Made by a program: the position numbers and the translations under genes
Notes under the pieces: model-generated
The model's database searches: none
Told to the model about the DNA's origin: nothing
What the model saw: the letters and a program-made list of their open reading frames with translations, nothing else
Assembly (NCBI RefSeq): GCF_019212185.1
Contig: NZ_CP078138.1
Coordinates: 6,115,501-6,179,500, forward strand
Length of the DNA stretch: 64,000 nucleotides
Direction of reading: 5' to 3'
Source of the DNA: Pseudomonas fluorescens
GTDB taxonomy: Bacteria; Pseudomonadota; Gammaproteobacteria; Pseudomonadales; Pseudomonadaceae
Part shown: positions 1 to 9,459 of the stretch, piece after piece
Numbering within the stretch: the stretch's first letter is position 1
Layout: each line of letters opens with the position of its first letter

Positions 1-71
1 TCAAGAAGGTCTATGGAGTCGGGCCCGGTGCCTATCGCAGCGCCCGATCAGTGGCACCGGCTGCATCCTAG
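1..71 (+). CDS. C-terminal end of an AraC-family regulator (partial)
   Basis: Only the last 22 codons are inside the window; the stop is TAG at 69-71. The tail contains KKVYGVGPGAYR, which matches the end of the second helix-turn-helix of AraC/XylS regulators (usually F..FGVSPG.YR). The family binds DNA through this C-terminal domain. The effector domain lies outside the window, so the ligand cannot be judged. Its position before azlCD is compatible with control of that pair, but this is inference. Confidence 0.6.
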   Translation, partial: KKVYGVGPGAYRSARSVAPAAS

Positions 72-140
72 AAACCTGCAAGATCGTTCAAGACAGACCT
101 TTGCCGCCCGGTGCAAGATGGGCGGACAAGGAGAGTCACG

Positions 141-860
141 ATGACCCGAAAGCAGCTTTATTCACGCGGTATCCGCGACAGTTTCGCCATGGCGGTGGGC
201 ATTCTGCCGTTTGGCCTGATCTTCGGCACCCTGGCTGGGGCGGCCGGCCTGACACTCTGGCAGGCGTTCGGCATGTCGGCGCTGGTGTATGCCGGCTCGG
301 CGCAGCTTGTCGTCCTCAGTTTGCTCGGCAGTGGCGCCAGCCTGCTGGTGATTCTGCTGACGACCTTCATCGTCAACCTGCGCCACGTGCTCTACAGCGC
401 CACCCTGCAGCCCCATGTCGGCCAACTGCCGCAGCGCTGGCGCATCCTCTTGGCGTTCTGGCTGACTGACGAGACCTTCGCCGTGGTCCAGCGCTTCTAC
501 TTACTGCACGGCGACCGACCGCTGGCGCAGTGGTACTGGCTCGGGGTCGCCAGTTCGCTGTATGCCTGCTGGGTATTGAGCTCACTGGCCGGTGTGCTGT
601 TCGGCCAGGCCGTGCCAGACCTGGCAAGTTGGGGCCTGGAGTTCGCCATGCTGGCGACCTTTATCGGCATCGTCATCCCCCTGCTGCGCAATCAACCACA
701 GCTGGCCGCCGCACTGGCAGCGGGCGCCGTAGCCCTGGCCACATTCCACTGGCCGTACAAGCTGGGCCTGATGGCCGCGGCGTTCAGTGGCATCGCGGTA
801 GGCGTGATGCTGGAGCGTCGACAATTGACCCGCCATACCGCCAGGGAGCTGCACACATGA
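141..860 (+). CDS. azlC: AzlC family branched-chain amino acid exporter, large subunit
   Basis: This is a 239-aa inner-membrane protein with the AzlC/YgaZ signature near the N-terminus (GILPFGLIFGTLAG) followed by repeated hydrophobic segments. Family members form a two-subunit exporter for branched-chain amino acids or methionine with a small AzlD partner. The ATG at 141 was chosen because AAGGAG lies at 128-133; an in-frame ATG at 111 has no such site. The stop overlaps the start of azlD (ATGA), so the two are translationally coupled. The exact substrate is unknown. Confidence 0.9.
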   Translation: MTRKQLYSRGIRDSFAMAVGILPFGLIFGTLAGAAGLTLWQAFGMSALVYAGSAQLVVLSLLGSGASLLVILLTTFIVNLRHVLYSATLQPHVGQLPQRWRILLAFWLTDETFAVVQRFYLLHGDRPLAQWYWLGVASSLYACWVLSSLAGVLFGQAVPDLASWGLEFAMLATFIGIVIPLLRNQPQLAAALAAGAVALATFHWPYKLGLMAAAFSGIAVGVMLERRQLTRHTARELHT

Positions 861-1186
861 ATTATTGGTGGATGATTTTCGGCATGATGGCGATCAGCTT
901 CATGCTGCGCTATAGCCTGTTCGCCTGGCCCAACCTGCGCTTTCCGACCCTGGTGCGCCAAGGCCTGCACTATGTGCCGACGGCCGTACTGACGGCGATT
1001 GTGGTGCCGGGCATGCTGCTGCCCGATGGCCAGCACTGGGCACTGACCCTGGACAATGCCTACTTACTCGGAGGCTTGGCGGCCATCGCCATCGCCGCCA
1101 CCACCCGACACCTGCTGGCGACTATCGGGGGTGGCATGCTGGTGTTCTTCCTCCTGCGCTGGCTGTTCGGGCAACTGCCCATTTAG
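857..1186 (+). CDS. azlD: AzlD family exporter small subunit
   Basis: This 109-aa protein has about four hydrophobic helices and typical AzlD features: an N-terminal WWMIFGMM segment, RYSLF, and a C-terminal helix (GGMLVFFLLRWLFG). Its ATG overlaps the azlC stop codon as ATGA, the usual arrangement for this obligate pair. It is expected to complete the AzlC channel in the inner membrane. It ends 4 nt before the stop of the convergent sulfurtransferase gene. Confidence 0.88.
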   Translation: MNYWWMIFGMMAISFMLRYSLFAWPNLRFPTLVRQGLHYVPTAVLTAIVVPGMLLPDGQHWALTLDNAYLLGGLAAIAIAATTRHLLATIGGGMLVFFLLRWLFGQLPI

Positions 1187-1190
1187 CCCA

Positions 1191-2045
1191 TCAGTCGCCA
1201 GTGGCAACCGCTCGCTGGGGATCAGTGATCCACTCGCTCCACGAACCGGCATACAGCGCCCCCAGCGGGTAGCCGGCCAGACACAGGGCAAACAGATTGT
1301 GGCAGGCGGTCACGCCGGAACCGCAGTACGCTACCAACTCGTTCGGTGAACGATCCGCCAGCTTCTCGGCAAAGCGCTGCTTCAGTTGTTCGGCTGGCAG
1401 GAAGCGACCGTCCGCCCCGAGATTGTCGGTAAATGCTGCACACTGTGCGCCAGGGATATGTCCGGCAACCGGATCGATGGGCTCGACTTCACCGCGAAAA
1501 CGCGGCAGTCCACGGGCATCGAGCAGGGTCAACTGCGGACGGCTCAGGCGCTTGAGCAATTGTTCAGCATTCAGCACCAGGCTCGAGTCCGGGCTGCCGC
1601 TGAAGTTACCGCGCGCGGTGGCCGGCGCATCCAGGCTCAACGGCAAGCCAGCGGCATGCCAGGCCTTGAGACCACCATCGAGGATAAACACCCCGTCGCG
1701 CTTGCCCAGCCAGGCCAACAACCACCAGGCCCGCGCGGCAAAGGCACCGGGACCGTCGTCATAGAGCACCACGACGCTGTCGTTGTTGACACCCCAGGCC
1801 TGAAGACGCTCGATCAAGTCCGTCGCTTGTGGCAATGGGTGGCGACCGGTGACGCCCTTGGTCACAGGCCCACTGAGATCACGCTCGAGGTCAGCGAAAG
1901 CGGCGCCGGCGATATGCCCCTCAGCATAGCTGCGCTGGCCATAATCCGGGTCTTCAAGGGCAAAACGACAGTCCAGAATCACCAGCCCCGGCTGGTCCTT
2001 CTTCAGGTCCAGGTCGAGTGGGCTGATCAGTTGCGCGATGGGCAT
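1191..2045 (-). CDS. sseA: Sulfurtransferase, 3-mercaptopyruvate/thiosulfate type
   Basis: This is a 284-aa protein with two rhodanese domains. The catalytic loop CGSGVTA holds the active cysteine at residue 241, and the N-terminal domain carries a non-catalytic DDGPG loop near residue 96, as usual. The family moves sulfur from 3-mercaptopyruvate or thiosulfate to thiols or cyanide through a cysteine persulfide. CGSGVTA favours the mercaptopyruvate/SseA branch. The start at 2045 is preceded by AGGAG; an upstream in-frame extension to 2204 is unlike the family. Convergent with azlD. Confidence 0.88.
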   Translation of the reverse strand: MPIAQLISPLDLDLKKDQPGLVILDCRFALEDPDYGQRSYAEGHIAGAAFADLERDLSGPVTKGVTGRHPLPQATDLIERLQAWGVNNDSVVVLYDDGPGAFAARAWWLLAWLGKRDGVFILDGGLKAWHAAGLPLSLDAPATARGNFSGSPDSSLVLNAEQLLKRLSRPQLTLLDARGLPRFRGEVEPIDPVAGHIPGAQCAAFTDNLGADGRFLPAEQLKQRFAEKLADRSPNELVAYCGSGVTACHNLFALCLAGYPLGALYAGSWSEWITDPQRAVATGD

Positions 2046-2079
2046 GGCGGGCTCCTGTGAGTTCAAGCGGTGAGCGATC

Positions 2080-2751
2080 CTACTGCACTTCTTCGAGGGC
2101 CTGGCCCAACGGCACGTAAAACTCTTCGAACAGGGCGTCGATTTCGTCCCGCGACTGCTCTGTAACAAACCCGGCTTCGAGCACCAGCACCTGATACACA
2201 CCACGTTTAATGGCCTGCTCGCTGAGGTGATTGGAATTGTCGCGAGTGGTGCACAGGAAGCGCACCCAGGACGTCAGGATGATCCAGGCGTTCAGGGTCA
2301 GGGATTCGATCTGGACCTTGTCCATCTTGAGGATGCCGGCGTCGACAAACCCGGCGTAGATCGCCGTACCCTGGATCAGGCAGCGCTGGGAGAAACGCCG
2401 GTAGCGGGCCGCCAACTCTGCATCGTTGTCGAGCAAGTGCTCCAGGTCGCGGTGCAGGAACCGATAGCGCCACATCGCGTTCAGCAGTTCTTTCAAGTAG
2501 TAGCGCTTGTCTTCGACGGTGGCGGCACGACCCTGGGGCGGGCGCAGGAAGCTTTCGACCAGGGCCTCGTACTCACTGAACAGCACGGCGATGATCGCCT
2601 GCTTGTTGGGGAAGTGGTAGTACAGGTTGCCCGGAGAAATCTCCATATGCGCGGCAATGTGGTTGGTGCTGATGCTGCGCTCACCCTGCTGGTTGAACAG
2701 CTCCAGGCTGTTCTGCACGATGCGCTCGCTGGTTTTTATTCTTGGGGCCAT
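2080..2751 (-). CDS. TetR family transcriptional regulator
   Basis: This 223-aa protein has an N-terminal TetR helix-turn-helix (RIVQNSLELFNQQGERSIST, then ISPGNLYYHFPNKQAI) and a helical C-terminal ligand domain of the type seen in fluorescens-group regulators beside aldehyde dehydrogenases. The start at 2751 (MAPRIK) gives the usual N-terminal length; the longer reading to 2787 adds 12 unlike residues. It is divergent from the aldehyde dehydrogenase gene, and a 22-bp palindrome sits in that gene's promoter. Probable repressor of the oxidation cluster. Ligand unknown. Confidence 0.85.
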   Translation of the reverse strand: MAPRIKTSERIVQNSLELFNQQGERSISTNHIAAHMEISPGNLYYHFPNKQAIIAVLFSEYEALVESFLRPPQGRAATVEDKRYYLKELLNAMWRYRFLHRDLEHLLDNDAELAARYRRFSQRCLIQGTAIYAGFVDAGILKMDKVQIESLTLNAWIILTSWVRFLCTTRDNSNHLSEQAIKRGVYQVLVLEAGFVTEQSRDEIDALFEEFYVPLGQALEEVQ

Positions 2752-2837
2752 GGCTTGAGCTTTAATTCTTCTGTGCGTTGCGGGCATCTTACGGCGTATC
2801 CGTCGGCGGATAAATCATCGTGTCCCGAGGAAGCCAT

Positions 2838-2866
2838 TTGACATTTTAGAGTATAGACTCTAAAAA
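2838..2866 (+). promoter_or_regulatory. Promoter with embedded palindromic operator for the aldehyde dehydrogenase gene
   Basis: TTGACA at 2838-2843 is a perfect -35 box. 17 bp later TAAAAA (2861-2866) can serve as a -10. Between them lies a perfect inverted repeat, TTTTAGAGT-ATAG-ACTCTAAAA (2844-2865, 9-bp arms). An operator that fills the promoter spacer is typical for TetR repression. Binding by the divergent TetR product is inferred. Confidence 0.6.
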
Positions 2867-2897
2867 CATCCTTATTCTAAAAAAAACTGGAACCACC

Positions 2898-4328
2898 ATG
2901 ACCGCCGACATCGCCTACATGCAAAACGCCCAGCAGCCGTTGAGTGAGCTGAACGAGCTGTTTACTGCGCAGCGTCTGGCGTATGCCGGCAACCCGATGC
3001 CGTCGGCGGCCCAGCGTCAGCAGTGGCTCAAAGTATTGCGTGATGTGCTGGATACCCAGCGCGATCGGCTGATCAAGGCCATCAGCGAGGACTTCAGCAA
3101 CCGCAGCGCCGACGAAACCCTGTTTGCCGAGCTGATGCCCAGCCTGCACAACATCGATTACGCCAGCAAACACCTCAGGGGCTGGATGAAAGCCTCACGG
3201 CGCAAGGTCGGTGTGGCGTTTCAGCCGGCCAGCGCCAAAGTGGTCTACCAGCCGCTGGGCGTGGTCGGGGTGATCGTGCCGTGGAACTACCCGCTATACC
3301 TGGCCATCGGACCGCTGGTCGGAGCTCTGGCGGCGGGCAACCGGGTCATGCTCAAGCTCAGCGAATCGACCCCGGCCACCGGGCAACTGCTCAAGGAACT
3401 GCTGGCGCACATCTTTCCCCAGGACTTGGTGACCGTGGTGCTGGGCGAGGCCGATGTCGGCATCGCCTTCTCCAGCTTGCCGTTCGATCACTTGCTATTT
3501 ACCGGCGCCACCAGCGTCGGCAAGCACGTAATGCGCGCTGCCGCGGAAAATCTGACCCCGGTCACCCTGGAACTGGGCGGCAAGTCGCCGGCCATCGTTT
3601 CCCATGACGTGCCGCTCAAGGACGCCGCCGAGCGCATCGCCTTCGGCAAGACGTTGAACGCCGGACAGACCTGCGTCGCACCAGACTACGTGCTCGTGCC
3701 AGAAGGCCGGGTAGATGCCTTCGTCGATGCTTACCGCCAGGCCGTTCGCAGGTTTTATCCGACCCTGGTCAACAATCCGGACTACACCGCGATCATCAAT
3801 CAGCGGCAGTTGGCGCGCCTCAACAGCTATGTCAGCGATGCCACCAGCAAGGGTGCGCAGTTGATCCCGATTTACGATCAGGATCAGGACCGACGCATGA
3901 GCCACAGCCTACTGCTGAATGTCAGCGACGAGATGCTGGTGATGCAGGACGAAATCTTCGGTCCGCTGCTGCCGATCGTGCCTTACAGCACCCTGGACCA
4001 GGCATTTGCCTACATAAACCAACGACCAAGACCGCTGGCGCTGTACTACTTCGGCTACAACAAGTCCGAGCAGAATCGCGTTCTCCACGAAACCCATTCC
4101 GGTGGCGTCTGCCTTAACGACACCCTGTTGCACGTGGCCCAGGACGACATGCCGTTTGGCGGCATCGGCCCCTCAGGCATGGGTCATTACCACGGCCATG
4201 AAGGCTTCCTGACCTTCAGCAAAGCCAAGGGCGTACTGATCAAGCAGCGTTTCAACGCGGCTAAGCTGATCTACCCGCCTTACGGTAAATCGATCCAGAA
4301 GCTGATCCAGAAATTGTTCATCCGCTGA
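2898..4328 (+). CDS. Coniferyl-aldehyde-dehydrogenase-like NAD(P)-dependent aldehyde dehydrogenase
   Basis: This 476-aa protein belongs to the aldehyde dehydrogenase superfamily. VPWNYP (around 128-132), LELGGKSP with the general base E225, and AGQTC with the nucleophile C259 are all present. Length and sequence fit the coniferyl aldehyde dehydrogenase (CalB-like) branch, which oxidises aromatic or long-chain aldehydes to acids. It is followed at 26 and 37 nt spacing by a Tat lipoprotein and a GMC oxidoreductase. The set could oxidise an alcohol to an aldehyde and then to an acid; the substrate is not shown by the sequence. Confidence 0.85.
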   Translation: MTADIAYMQNAQQPLSELNELFTAQRLAYAGNPMPSAAQRQQWLKVLRDVLDTQRDRLIKAISEDFSNRSADETLFAELMPSLHNIDYASKHLRGWMKASRRKVGVAFQPASAKVVYQPLGVVGVIVPWNYPLYLAIGPLVGALAAGNRVMLKLSESTPATGQLLKELLAHIFPQDLVTVVLGEADVGIAFSSLPFDHLLFTGATSVGKHVMRAAAENLTPVTLELGGKSPAIVSHDVPLKDAAERIAFGKTLNAGQTCVAPDYVLVPEGRVDAFVDAYRQAVRRFYPTLVNNPDYTAIINQRQLARLNSYVSDATSKGAQLIPIYDQDQDRRMSHSLLLNVSDEMLVMQDEIFGPLLPIVPYSTLDQAFAYINQRPRPLALYYFGYNKSEQNRVLHETHSGGVCLNDTLLHVAQDDMPFGGIGPSGMGHYHGHEGFLTFSKAKGVLIKQRFNAAKLIYPPYGKSIQKLIQKLFIR

Positions 4329-4354
4329 CACCTCACTGCCGGGTAATAACAACA

Positions 4355-4900
4355 ATGAACCCTAGTGTTTCCGATACCCCCGCGCTGTCCCGGCGCGGCC
4401 TGCTCAAATTCAGCCTAGGTGCCAGCGCCTTCCTCGCCACGGCTGGGCTCGGCGCCAGCCTCAGCGGCTGCTCGGCCAGTATCCCGGCCAACGGTTTTGC
4501 CGCCTTGCGCAGCAGCGACCTGCCCTGCTTGCGGGCGATTATCCCGGTGATGATCGACGGCGCGGTGGACAGCGAAAAACTCAAGGCGGCGGTCGAGCAA
4601 ACCCTACTCAGCCTGGATAACGGCCTCAATCACCTGTCGCCGGAAATGCTCAAGCTGACCCGGCAACTGTTTGATGTATTGGGCATGACCATCACGCGAG
4701 GACCGTTGACGGGGATCTGGGGCAGTTGGGAAAACGCCAGCCCCGGGGCCATACGCGATTTCCTCCAGCGTTGGGAAAACAGCTCCCTGAGCCTGCTGCG
4801 CATGGGCCACAACTCCATTGTGCAACTGGTGATGATGGCCTGGTACAACCGCGCCGAATCCTGGGCGCATTGCGGTTACCCCGGGCCGCCGAACGTCTGA
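4355..4900 (+). CDS. Twin-arginine-exported lipoprotein, partner of the GMC oxidoreductase
   Basis: This 181-aa protein begins with a twin-arginine signal (SRRGLLKF, arginines 13-14), a hydrophobic stretch, and a lipobox LSGC with cysteine 39. It should therefore be exported folded and anchored by lipid. The rest is helical without a motif I can name. Small Tat proteins next to GMC dehydrogenases often act as escort or small subunits, as in gluconate dehydrogenase subunit 3. The GMC protein downstream has no signal of its own, so this one may carry it across the membrane. That role is inference. Confidence 0.75.
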   Translation: MNPSVSDTPALSRRGLLKFSLGASAFLATAGLGASLSGCSASIPANGFAALRSSDLPCLRAIIPVMIDGAVDSEKLKAAVEQTLLSLDNGLNHLSPEMLKLTRQLFDVLGMTITRGPLTGIWGSWENASPGAIRDFLQRWENSSLSLLRMGHNSIVQLVMMAWYNRAESWAHCGYPGPPNV

Positions 4901-4937
4901 TCCCGCCCTTCCATAACTATAAAAAGAGACGCACCTG

Positions 4938-6533
4938 ATGCCTGTACCCGATCCGTTCCGCGAAGGCATGGCCCGCGGCTGGAAGACCCATGACGGCTCG
5001 CAACTGACCGATGACCTGACCCTGGAAACCGATGTCGCAATCATCGGCAGCGGCGCGGGCGGCGGCACCACGGCTGAAATCCTCAGCGCTGCCGGCTACA
5101 AGGTGCTGCTGATCGAAGAAGGCCCACTCAAGACCAGCAGCGACTTCAAATTGCTGGAAGACCAGGCCTACACCCAGCTGTACCAGGAAGGCATCGGCCG
5201 CATGAGCAAGGACGGCGCGATCACCATCCTGCAGGGCCGAGCGGTCGGCGGCACGACCTTGATCAACTGGACGTCGAGCTTTCGTACCCCCGAACCGACC
5301 CTCGACCACTGGGCCCGCGAGCACGGGGTCAAAGGCCACAGCGTGGAGGAAATGGCGCCCTGGTTCGAAAAGATGGAACAACGCCTCGGCGTCGCCCCGT
5401 GGAGGGTCCCGCCCAACGCCAACAACGATGTGATCCGCAAAGGCTGCGAGCAACTGGGCTACAGCTGGCACGTGATCCCGCGCAACGTGCGCGGGTGCTG
5501 GAACCTTGGCTACTGCGGCATGGGCTGCCCGACCAACGCCAAGCAATCAATGATGGTCACCACTATTCCGGCGACCCTGGAAAAAGGCGGCGAACTGCTC
5601 TATTTCGCCCGCGCCGAGCAATTGCAGATCAAGGACGACAAGGTCACCGGCCTGCTCTGCGTGGCAATGGATCAGCGCTGCGTGGAACCCACAGGCCGGC
5701 GCGTCAACGTCAAGGCGCGGCATTACGTGCTGGCCGGTGGCGGGATCAACAGCCCGGCGCTGCTAATGCGCTCCAAGGCGCCCGACCCCCATGAACGCCT
5801 GGGCAAGCGCACCTTCCTGCACCCGGTAAACATGTCGGCCGCGTTGTTCGACGAGGTCATCAACCCGTTCTACGGTGCGCCGCAGTCGATTTATTCCGAC
5901 CACTTTCAATGGCAGCACGGCGCCACCGGAAAGATGTCCTACAAGCTCGAAGTGCCGCCGCTGCACCCGGCGCTGGCGGCGACCCTGCTCGGCGGCTTTG
6001 GCGGCGAGAGCGCGGCGCACATGCAGCAACTGCCCCACACCCACGCGATGCTGGCGCTACTGCGCGACGGTTTTCACCCGGACAGCAGCGGCGGCAACGT
6101 CGAACTGCGTGGCGATGGCTCGCCGGTGCTCGATTATCACGTCTCGGACTATGCCTGGGAGGGCCTGCGCCGGGCCTTCCACAGCATGGCCGAGATCCAG
6201 TTTGCCGGTGGCGCCAAGGCGGTAATGCCGATGCACGCGGATGCACGCTACGTCAAAAACCTCGCTGAGGCGCGCACGCTGATCGACGGCCTGAGCCTTG
6301 AGTTGTACCGCACGCGGCTCGGCAGCGCCCATGTGATGGGGGGGTGCGCCATGGGTGAAGATCCGAAGCAAGCGGTGACCGACAGCCTCGGCCGACATCA
6401 TCAACTAAGCAACCTGTCGATTCATGACGGCTCGTTGTTTCCCACCAGCATCGGTGCCAATCCGCAGTTGTCGGTCTACGGCCTGACTGCGCAATTATCG
6501 AGCGCATTAGCCGAACGCCTGAGAAATCCGTGA
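4938..6533 (+). CDS. GMC family FAD-dependent oxidoreductase
   Basis: This 531-aa flavoprotein has the N-terminal FAD-binding fold (VAIIGSGAGGGTTAEIL, residues 33-49), the GMC segment GRAVGGTTLINW, and a C-terminal catalytic region with GSAHVMGGCAMG and the terminal ANPQLSVYGL helix. Family members oxidise alcohols or sugars to aldehydes or ketones. No signal peptide is visible. It is the third gene of the TetR-controlled cluster and probably supplies aldehyde to the dehydrogenase at 2898. The substrate is unknown; long-chain or aromatic alcohols are plausible. Confidence 0.85.
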   Translation: MPVPDPFREGMARGWKTHDGSQLTDDLTLETDVAIIGSGAGGGTTAEILSAAGYKVLLIEEGPLKTSSDFKLLEDQAYTQLYQEGIGRMSKDGAITILQGRAVGGTTLINWTSSFRTPEPTLDHWAREHGVKGHSVEEMAPWFEKMEQRLGVAPWRVPPNANNDVIRKGCEQLGYSWHVIPRNVRGCWNLGYCGMGCPTNAKQSMMVTTIPATLEKGGELLYFARAEQLQIKDDKVTGLLCVAMDQRCVEPTGRRVNVKARHYVLAGGGINSPALLMRSKAPDPHERLGKRTFLHPVNMSAALFDEVINPFYGAPQSIYSDHFQWQHGATGKMSYKLEVPPLHPALAATLLGGFGGESAAHMQQLPHTHAMLALLRDGFHPDSSGGNVELRGDGSPVLDYHVSDYAWEGLRRAFHSMAEIQFAGGAKAVMPMHADARYVKNLAEARTLIDGLSLELYRTRLGSAHVMGGCAMGEDPKQAVTDSLGRHHQLSNLSIHDGSLFPTSIGANPQLSVYGLTAQLSSALAERLRNP

Positions 6534-6561
6534 AAAAACTGCTTATTCGCCGTGTCTATAG

Positions 6562-7128
<567 letters not shown>

Positions 7129-7136
7129 ACCCCGAC

Positions 7137-7253
7137 TGCAGGAGCTGGCTTGTCGGGCCGCCGCATCGCAGCGAAAAACGTCAAAAATTACGCAGCGCTA
7201 TCGGAAAGTACACGGCGCCCTGACGTTTTTCGCAAGCAAGCTCGCTCCTACAG
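7137..7253. repeat. REP pair (REPIN-like) between coaD and the ferredoxin gene
   Basis: Two inverted Pseudomonas REP sequences face each other: a diverged copy at 7137-7160 (CTGCAGGAGCTGGCTTGTCGG) and a better one at 7226-7253 (TTTTCGCAAGCAAGCTCGCTCC and following TACAG). The intervening DNA has no gene. Such pairs are spread by RAYT transposases and can form long hairpins. Confidence 0.75.
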
Positions 7254-7282
7254 CGCCAATGCGGCACAATTGCGCGCATTAG

Positions 7283-7576
<294 letters not shown>

Positions 7577-7598
7577 TCGGCCTGGCAAGCGCCGGCGA

Positions 7599-8411
7599 TT
7601 AGCGCTGACAGCGCGGGCAGAACACGCTCGCGCGTTGCCCCAGCTTCACGTCCCGCAGCTGCGTGCCGCAGACCTTGCAGCCCTCGCCGCCTCGGCCGTA
7701 GACGAACAGTTCCTGCTGGAAGTAGCCCGGCTGGCCGTCGCCGCCAATGAAGTCGCGCAAGGTGGTGCCGCCACGCTCGATGGCCGCCGCGAGAATGCGT
7801 TTGATTTCAATCGCCAGCTTCAGGTAGCGCGCCCGGGAGATGCCCTTGGCCTCGCGCCGTGGATCGATGCCGGCCGCGAACAACGCTTCGGTCGCATAAA
7901 TATTGCCGACCCCCACCACCACCGCGTTATCCATGATGAACGGCTTGACCGCCATCGAGCGCCCGCGAGACAGCTGAAACAGCCGCTCGCCATCAAACAG
8001 ATCGGTCAGCGGTTCCGGTCCCAGGCGAACCAGCAACTCGTGCTGCAGCGGGTCGAGGCTCCAGAGCATGGCGCCGAACCGTCGTGGGTCGGTGTAGCGC
8101 AGGGCCAGGCCGGACTCCAACTCGATATCCACATGCTCATGCTTGGCTGCCGGCAAGCCGACTTCCACCAGACGCAAATTGCCCGACATGCCCAGGTGAC
8201 TGATCAGGGTGCCGACCTCGGCATTGATCAGCAGATACTTGGCCCGCCGCTCCACCAGCACGATGCGCTGCCCGGACAGGCGCACATCGAGATCTTCAGG
8301 GATCGGCCAGCGCAAGCGCCGGTCACGCACGATCACCCGACTGACGCGCTGGCCTTCAAGGTGCGGCGCAATACCGCGACGGGTGGTTTCGACTTCTGGC
8401 AATTCAGGCAT
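7599..8411 (-). CDS. mutM: Formamidopyrimidine-DNA glycosylase
   Basis: This 270-aa base-excision repair enzyme begins with PELPEVE, where the N-terminal proline is the catalytic nucleophile and the next glutamate is essential. The conserved lysine lies in ERRAKYLL. The C-terminus carries the zinc finger (CKVCG ... CPRCQR) used for DNA binding. It removes oxidised purines such as 8-oxoguanine and cleaves the abasic site. Length matches the family. The HDOD gene lies 31 nt upstream on the same strand, so the two may be cotranscribed. Confidence 0.97.
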   Translation of the reverse strand: MPELPEVETTRRGIAPHLEGQRVSRVIVRDRRLRWPIPEDLDVRLSGQRIVLVERRAKYLLINAEVGTLISHLGMSGNLRLVEVGLPAAKHEHVDIELESGLALRYTDPRRFGAMLWSLDPLQHELLVRLGPEPLTDLFDGERLFQLSRGRSMAVKPFIMDNAVVVGVGNIYATEALFAAGIDPRREAKGISRARYLKLAIEIKRILAAAIERGGTTLRDFIGGDGQPGYFQQELFVYGRGGEGCKVCGTQLRDVKLGQRASVFCPRCQR

Positions 8412-8442
8412 GGCGCACTCGGTTCAGGCAAAGGTCCGACAC

Positions 8443-9312
8443 TCAGTGGTGAGCACCGAGCTCGCGAATCGTCTGTTTCAGGTTCTCGAAGTCATAATCC
8501 GAGAGGCCGACATAGTCCAGCACCAAATGGCCGATGCTGTCCCACTCATGGTCTTCGGTCTGGTTGCCCAGCACCCGATAGGACGCGCAGATATGCTCGG
8601 CCATCTTCAGGATCGCCAGCAAGTTCTTCAACTGGCTGTTGCGCGCCGACTCGTCGCTGAAAATCGACAAGGCATTGTGGTGATTGGCGATGGCGTGGGT
8701 CACGTGCTCCGGCAGGCGCCAAGACTTGGCGGTGTAGTAACCGACCACGGCATGGTTGGTATTGAAGGCGCGGTTTTCCGTGTCCACCACCCGGCACTCG
8801 GCACCGGCATTGGCGTAGGCCTGCTCCAGCACCGCCATATAGTTGGGGAAACGCTTGAGCATCAGCGGCACCCCGCAATCGTGGAACAAGCCCAAGGCGT
8901 AGGCCTCGTCGACCGCTTGCGAGCCGATACGCTTGGCCAGGCTGAGACTGGTCATCGCCACGTCCTGGGCGGTGTCCCAGAAACGGTTGAGCGTGACGAT
9001 AGTGTCGTCATTCATCTCGCCCTTGATCGACTGCGCGTTGATCAAATTGATCACTGAGCGACTGCCCAGCAGGTTCACCGCGCGCTGGATCGAGGCAATC
9101 TTGTTGCTCAGCCCGAAGTACGGCGAGTTGACGATTTTCAACAGCGCACCAGAGAGACCGGGATCCTGAGAGATCAACTTCGCGATCACTGCGAGGTCCG
9201 GGTCGGGCATGTACTGTTCCATTTGCAGATCCACCATGATCTGTGGTTGCGGTGGAACGCTGATGCCTTGCAGGGCCTGCTGAATCTGTTCGGAAGTTAG
9301 CTCTTGGGACAT
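8443..9312 (-). CDS. HDOD domain protein
   Basis: This 289-aa protein consists mostly of an HDOD domain (LISQDPGLSGALLKIVNSPYFGL, IQRAVNLLGSRSVINLI), a degenerate HD-type helical domain found in bacterial signalling proteins. No GGDEF, EAL or receiver domain is attached. HDOD proteins are usually adaptors without phosphohydrolase activity, often linked to stress or motility signalling. It lies upstream of mutM on the same strand and divergent from rlmI. The specific pathway is unknown. Confidence 0.85.
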   Translation of the reverse strand: MSQELTSEQIQQALQGISVPPQPQIMVDLQMEQYMPDPDLAVIAKLISQDPGLSGALLKIVNSPYFGLSNKIASIQRAVNLLGSRSVINLINAQSIKGEMNDDTIVTLNRFWDTAQDVAMTSLSLAKRIGSQAVDEAYALGLFHDCGVPLMLKRFPNYMAVLEQAYANAGAECRVVDTENRAFNTNHAVVGYYTAKSWRLPEHVTHAIANHHNALSIFSDESARNSQLKNLLAILKMAEHICASYRVLGNQTEDHEWDSIGHLVLDYVGLSDYDFENLKQTIRELGAHH

Positions 9313-9459
9313 AAGTACTCACTCTGGGCAAGTGGGCGATTCTAGCGGAAAAAAACCGCCCAATGGGCGCTATGTCCAGCGTATCACCGACAAACTAGCG
9401 CGCTTCGAGCGCCCATCTAGCGCTATAATCCCGCTCTTTTTTTCACCTGGAGCGACGTC

